Assembly: GCA_964542475.1 (NCBI GenBank)
Contig: CAZIUL010000018.1
Coordinates: 1-64,000 of the forward strand
Source of the DNA: CAZIUL01 sp964542475
GTDB lineage: Bacteria; Planctomycetota; B15-G4; CAYZWU01
Direction: 5' to 3'
DNA: 64,000 nucleotides
Shown here piece by piece: positions 60,508-64,000 of the stretch. The notes under the pieces were generated by a model. It was not told the origin of the DNA. It worked only from the letters and a program-made list of their open reading frames with translations, and did no database searches. Each line of letters begins with the position of its first letter. The stretch's first letter is position 1. Made by a program: the position numbers and the translations under genes.

Positions 60508-63015
60508 ATGAAAAAAAGATTCACATCTCTTATCCTGGCTTCTTTGATGTGCGTGCTGATGGTTATCGCGCTCCTCTGGTGCATGTACCACTTTGCCGCT
60601 TCGACAGGCCCGTTCAAACCCGCGCAACAGGAACAGGTGTCTCTCGACCTTCTCGCGGAAGTGTCGCGCGCCGATTTCATCGAGGATACCACCCAGATCC
60701 TTTTCGGCACAACATCGGGCAAAGCGCACTACGAAGAGGCTGATCTCCGGTATCACGAAAAAACCGAGGGATGGCTGTCATGGAAAAACGAGGAGAAGGA
60801 CGCCGACTGCGCGGTTCTGGTGGGAGGGCGCGCCGGGTTCCGGATGAACCGGCTCGATCCGGCGGCATGCACGCTCGTGCTGAAAGGATGCGCTGCCAAG
60901 GGAGGAAAAGGCGACAATGCCAAGATCAACGTCTTCTTGAACAAGCGGCTGCTGGGAAAAGGCGTTCTGCCTCGCGGTGAAAAACCTTTTACTTTGCGCT
61001 TTGAAGTTCCCGCAAAAATGCTTGAAACCGGGAGCAATTTTTTCTGCCTGGAGATCGAGGAAGGCGTGAAAATGACCCTCCCCGGATATGTCTTTCCAAT
61101 GACCGTGTCCGCCTTTTTCGTGTCCGCCCTCCTGGAGGGAACCCATTCCGCCGCAACGGAAGGGCTGCTCAGCGTAGCAGGAAAAAGCGGATCGAGGAGC
61201 CTGTTGCTGCAGCCGGCAGGCACTATCATCAACTTCTACCACATGCCCGGCAGCGAGGAAAGCCTCAGGACAACCGCCTCAGCCAAAGGAGCGCCGCTTC
61301 GGGCGCTTATCCGTGTTGCGGGCCGGGACGGATCGATGCGTGAGTGCTTCCTGGAGAGCCTTTCTCCAGGAGAAGCTCCTGTCGACGTTGACATCGACCT
61401 GTCCGAGTTGAAGGGCCAGGCGAGCCGCATCACCTTTTTCGCCGGATCACCCGGGCACGAAAAAAGCGCGGCTTTCGTAAGTTGGGAAGCACCGCGCGTG
61501 GTCCGTGTGGGCGTTAAAGAATCCGGAAAACAGGAAGCGGAAGAGCTACGCTCCAAAGACAGGACCGCCGGACCAGGCACAGGCGAGGCAGGCTCTTTGC
61601 GGGATAAAAAACCGAACATGGTCGTGATCCTTCTCGACGCTGCGTCCGCTTTTTTCTTCGACTGCTGCGAAGGAAGGTGGAGCTCGGAAAAAGGAACGGC
61701 GGCACCGGCATCGGACAGGCTCGCAAAAGAAGCGGTTGTTTTCCAAAGGGCGGTAACCCCGGCGCCGTATACGCTGCCCGCAGTGGGTTCACTGATGACA
61801 GGACTTCTGCCGGACCGGCACGGTGTCGTGATGAACGCCACCCGAAACGGCACGAACGTCAAGCTGTCCGAAGGATGCGCAACCCTGGCAGCCGTGTTGA
61901 AGCGGGCCGGATACCACACCCTGGCGGTTGTCACAAACCCCAATGCCGCCTCCCTGTACGGGTACGGAAAAGGGTTCGATCGTTTTGATGAGCTTTTCAG
62001 CGATCCCGAACTCTGGGACGAAGGAGTCAAGCCAGGCGATGCGGTGATACGCGCAAAGGACCTCATCCTGAAATGCCGCGAAAAAAAAAGGGGGGGGCCA
62101 TTTTTCCTGTACCTCCACCTGTTTCAGCCGCATGCGCCCTACGCCCCGCCCGAGCCTTTCATGTCACGCTTCGCTGAATCCGGAAGCGGAAGCAGCGCGG
62201 TGCAAGGGAGCAGGGCTGTGCTGGACGGCTTCAAGAAAAGGGGCGTGCCCGGGCTCGGTCCTGAAGATTTCGAGCGGCTGAAGGAGCTCTATGCCGCCAA
62301 CCTGTCCTGGGCGGATCATGCCGTGGCAGGCTTTCTCGACTGGATGCGGTCAACCGGTCTTTACGAGGGGTCGCTGATCGTGCTCTGCTCGGACCACGGT
62401 GAAGCGTTCGGCGAGCACAGCTCCATCGAACACGGGCATCACCTTTACGAGGAAGCTCTCAGGGTGCCTCTCGTGATCAAGTACCCGGGCAGGGCTTTCA
62501 TGGGAAGGAAGGTGAAAGAGGTTGTGTCGCTCGTGGACCTGGCCCCGACCCTTGCAGCGGCAGCCGGGCTGCCTCCGGGCTTTCCCGGAACCCGCGGTCT
62601 CGGCGCGGACGGCGCGGACCTGACCGCAGCCCTCGATCGCGGATTGCCCTGGAAGGAGCGGGCGCACATGGCGCGTTCGGATGTGTTCAAGCCCTCGTAC
62701 TCGCTCCGTTGGCGCGGGTACCAGTACATTTACGACACATTGAACCGGCGCGAAGAGCTTTACTACCTGCCCGACGACCCCAGGCAGATCGAGAACATCG
62801 TCGAATCCGACGCGATCGTTGCCGGTTACCTGCGGGCCGAGCTTTCGCGGCTCCTGGACAGCCTGGCCGCGGAAAAAGCCGGCGAGGCGGTGGACCTGAA
62901 CGAGGAGTTCATACAGTCGATAGAGGAGATCGGTTACACCGGCGGAGTCGGATCAAGGAAGCACGGACGTATGCCGGACATGAGTGAGAACCCTATACCG
63001 GGAAAACGGCACTGA
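60508..63015 (+). CDS. Large sulfatase-fold enzyme with N-terminal beta domain
   Basis: The 835-residue protein has a signal anchor (about 8-32), a beta-rich N-terminal region (about 60-350, with EVPAKMLETGSNFFCLEIE), and a PF00884-type domain from about 370. The catalytic segment PAPYTLPAVGSLMTG has Thr in place of formylglycine Cys. The first metal motif is abnormal: LLDAASAFFFDCCEG replaces the usual D-x-x-R-x-D, losing the Arg and second Asp. The second metal motif, CSDHGEAFGEHSSIEHGHH, is intact. This is odd for an active enzyme and suggests reduced or changed metal binding. A long inverted-repeat element follows directly after its stop. Confidence 0.8.
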   Translation: MKKRFTSLILASLMCVLMVIALLWCMYHFAASTGPFKPAQQEQVSLDLLAEVSRADFIEDTTQILFGTTSGKAHYEEADLRYHEKTEGWLSWKNEEKDADCAVLVGGRAGFRMNRLDPAACTLVLKGCAAKGGKGDNAKINVFLNKRLLGKGVLPRGEKPFTLRFEVPAKMLETGSNFFCLEIEEGVKMTLPGYVFPMTVSAFFVSALLEGTHSAATEGLLSVAGKSGSRSLLLQPAGTIINFYHMPGSEESLRTTASAKGAPLRALIRVAGRDGSMRECFLESLSPGEAPVDVDIDLSELKGQASRITFFAGSPGHEKSAAFVSWEAPRVVRVGVKESGKQEAEELRSKDRTAGPGTGEAGSLRDKKPNMVVILLDAASAFFFDCCEGRWSSEKGTAAPASDRLAKEAVVFQRAVTPAPYTLPAVGSLMTGLLPDRHGVVMNATRNGTNVKLSEGCATLAAVLKRAGYHTLAVVTNPNAASLYGYGKGFDRFDELFSDPELWDEGVKPGDAVIRAKDLILKCREKKRGGPFFLYLHLFQPHAPYAPPEPFMSRFAESGSGSSAVQGSRAVLDGFKKRGVPGLGPEDFERLKELYAANLSWADHAVAGFLDWMRSTGLYEGSLIVLCSDHGEAFGEHSSIEHGHHLYEEALRVPLVIKYPGRAFMGRKVKEVVSLVDLAPTLAAAAGLPPGFPGTRGLGADGADLTAALDRGLPWKERAHMARSDVFKPSYSLRWRGYQYIYDTLNRREELYYLPDDPRQIENIVESDAIVAGYLRAELSRLLDSLAAEKAGEAVDLNEEFIQSIEEIGYTGGVGSRKHGRMPDMSENPIPGKRH

Positions 63016-63191
63016 CCCGCATATTTCATACTCATCTGCTGCGACACCGTAAACTGCGCTCATGCTGCGTTGCATGCCAGGAGACGATCCTCAGCCTGTA
63101 ATTAACAGGCCTGCGGTCGTCTCCTGACATGCGCCTGGCCACAACACAGTTTACGGCATCTCGCGACGAAGAGTATGAAATAAGCGGGCTG
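63015..63191. repeat. Long inverted-repeat element, full copy 2
   Basis: ACCCGCATATTTCATACTC to CAGCCTGT is one arm; ACAGGCCTGCGGTCGTC to GAAATAAGCGGGCT is the other, with a short AATTA centre. It is the reverse of the copy at 24545-24736: the two arm types match each other across orientation. It begins exactly at the stop of the 60508 gene. Confidence 0.85.
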
Positions 63192-63218
63192 AGGGGAAGA
63201 AGGCCGGAGGCTGGATGG

Positions 63219-64000
63219 TTACAAGCCCCGGCGTTCGGCCAAGATCACCAGCGGGTTGAGAAAAAGGTGAGACAGGCACGGATGCGGCCATGCGGGTTCG
63301 ATCACCTCCTTCACATCGAACCCCTGCCTGCCCAACTTATCGCGCATCTTCGGAAGCCATGTTGAGGGATCCTTCCCAAAGACATTACCGTGGAAAATCT
63401 GGACTATCAAAAAATCCGGGGTAGCTTCATCGATCAGCTCGCGGAGCCTTGCCAGCCCCTCAAAATACTGAACAGGATAGTACGTGCGCCCGCCGGGCAG
63501 GCGGCAGATAGAGTTCTTGGGGCTCGAAAAGGCAAGAACCCGCGACCCTTCCGGAATGTTCCGCTCGATCCAGGCCTCCGCCTTGTTGCGGGGATCGTTG
63601 CCGAAAAGAAAATCAACGCCGGCCCCGAGAACGAAGATATACGCCAGAAAAAGGCTGACACAGGCAACCCTGATAACGGTGGGTGCTTTTTGCCATGTCC
63701 ACAGGCTGCTCAAAAAGTAACCGCCGAAAAGCGCGAGTATGAAAAAAACGGGTGTGATGTAGCGCGGCGTGACAAACCCGATGTATACGATGAAAACAAC
63801 GAAGTAGGAAAACGCGGGAAGAAGCGCTGCAAGGGCGGCTCGCCTTTTCCCAAGGAAGGCCAAGATCAAGCCGAGCACACAAACGCAGATGACAGGCAGG
63901 GTTGCTGTCTCGCGGATCCAGAAAAGGGATTCCCATGTCAAGCTCATGCACCCTTCGAATGTCAGCGGATGCAGCCTTTCGATGACCGAAACGCCGGGCG
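63219..64000 (-). CDS. Multi-pass membrane protein, glycosyltransferase-39-like, 5' end outside the window
   Basis: The visible 3' part (about 260 codons, open through the window edge, with no start seen inside) has about six hydrophobic segments and a soluble C-terminal domain. The pattern LAFLGKRRAALAALLPAFSY, TPRYITPVFFILALFGGYFL and AWIERNIPEGSRVLAF is typical of the C-terminal half of ArnT/PMT-like (GT39-type) glycosyltransferases. The frame runs through ERLHPLTFEGCMSLTWE to position 64000, so the apparent ATG at 63947 is internal. It probably transfers sugars from polyprenyl phosphate. Family assignment is moderate, as the catalytic N-terminal half is not visible. Confidence 0.65.
   Translation of the reverse strand, partial: PGVSVIERLHPLTFEGCMSLTWESLFWIRETATLPVICVCVLGLILAFLGKRRAALAALLPAFSYFVVFIVYIGFVTPRYITPVFFILALFGGYFLSSLWTWQKAPTVIRVACVSLFLAYIFVLGAGVDFLFGNDPRNKAEAWIERNIPEGSRVLAFSSPKNSICRLPGGRTYYPVQYFEGLARLRELIDEATPDFLIVQIFHGNVFGKDPSTWLPKMRDKLGRQGFDVKEVIEPAWPHPCLSHLFLNPLVILAERRGL

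Noticed and set aside
14994..63015. Calling the four sulfatase-fold genes formylglycine sulfatases
   Set aside because: The Cys/Ser required for formylglycine is Thr in each, so the name would imply a mechanism the sequence does not support.

Overview
The window looks like one contig (a scaffold with a single 100-N gap) from a GC-rich, Gram-negative, probably anaerobic bacterium of the kind usually known from metagenome assemblies. Signs of an outer membrane and active export are lipoprotein signals, a Tat signal and several secreted or anchored enzymes. Signs of anaerobic metabolism are an NfnAB-type NAD(P)H/ferredoxin transhydrogenase fusion, an ADP-forming acyl-CoA synthetase, 2x[4Fe-4S] ferredoxin and a 2-enoate-reductase-type flavoenzyme. 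Gene style (beta-helix repeat proteins, carboxypeptidase-regulatory-like lipoproteins, calcineurin/PQQ fusions, Gfo/Idh plus DUF6807, dispersed intergenic repeats) fits the PVC group or similar lineages (Planctomycetota, Lentisphaerota, Hydrogenedentota). That placement is an inference; no rRNA or tRNA gene was seen.

Layout. 1-0.9 kb: a 72-bp duplication and a membrane protein. 1.1-9.0 kb: a tight seven-gene operon of a three-subunit molybdenum hydroxylase, a family III CoA-transferase, an enoate-reductase-like flavoenzyme, a ferredoxin and an ATC-hydrolase-like protein, probably an uncharacterised anaerobic catabolic route. 9-12.8 kb: an AT-richer damaged region with a frameshifted lipoprotein, two truncated genes and an IS4-family element whose transposase is broken by a 7-bp tandem duplication. 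12.9-25.6 kb: carboxypeptidase-regulatory-like protein, two sulfatase-fold enzymes, a metallophosphoesterase/beta-propeller fusion, a tandem SagB-type protein, a PqqB-like hydrolase and a sulfotransferase. 25.6-28.9 kb: GH20 hexosaminidase with an SSS transporter. 29-34 kb: an unknown protein, a beta-helix protein, and a B-box/membrane protein coupled to a rhomboid-TPR fusion.

34.2-42.5 kb: a minus-strand operon with glucuronate isomerase, a DUF6807 protein, a Tat-exported Gfo/Idh enzyme and a Gfo/Idh enzyme fused to a collagen-like lipoprotein stalk that spans the assembly gap. 42.6-46.5 kb: a second minus-strand operon (methyltransferase, TMTC-like membrane protein, sulfatase-fold lipoprotein) ending in a clear terminator. 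46.6-54.7 kb: TPR protein, NfnAB fusion, pseudo-receiver, acyl-CoA synthetase, DinB-like protein. 54.7-64 kb: glycosyltransferases, a radical SAM protein that appears to carry the first part of the next gene's glycosyltransferase domain, a fourth sulfatase-fold enzyme, and a membrane protein cut by the window edge.

Two dispersed repeat families tie the window together. One is a short GC-rich hairpin, in places amplified into 87- and 90-bp tandem arrays. The other is a roughly 180-bp long inverted repeat at gene ends. The most unusual items are the catabolic operon, the collagen-stalked oxidoreductase, the split radical SAM/glycosyltransferase, the NfnAB fusion with a 14-lysine linker beside a pseudo-receiver, and four sulfatase-fold enzymes that all carry Thr where sulfatases need formylglycine.
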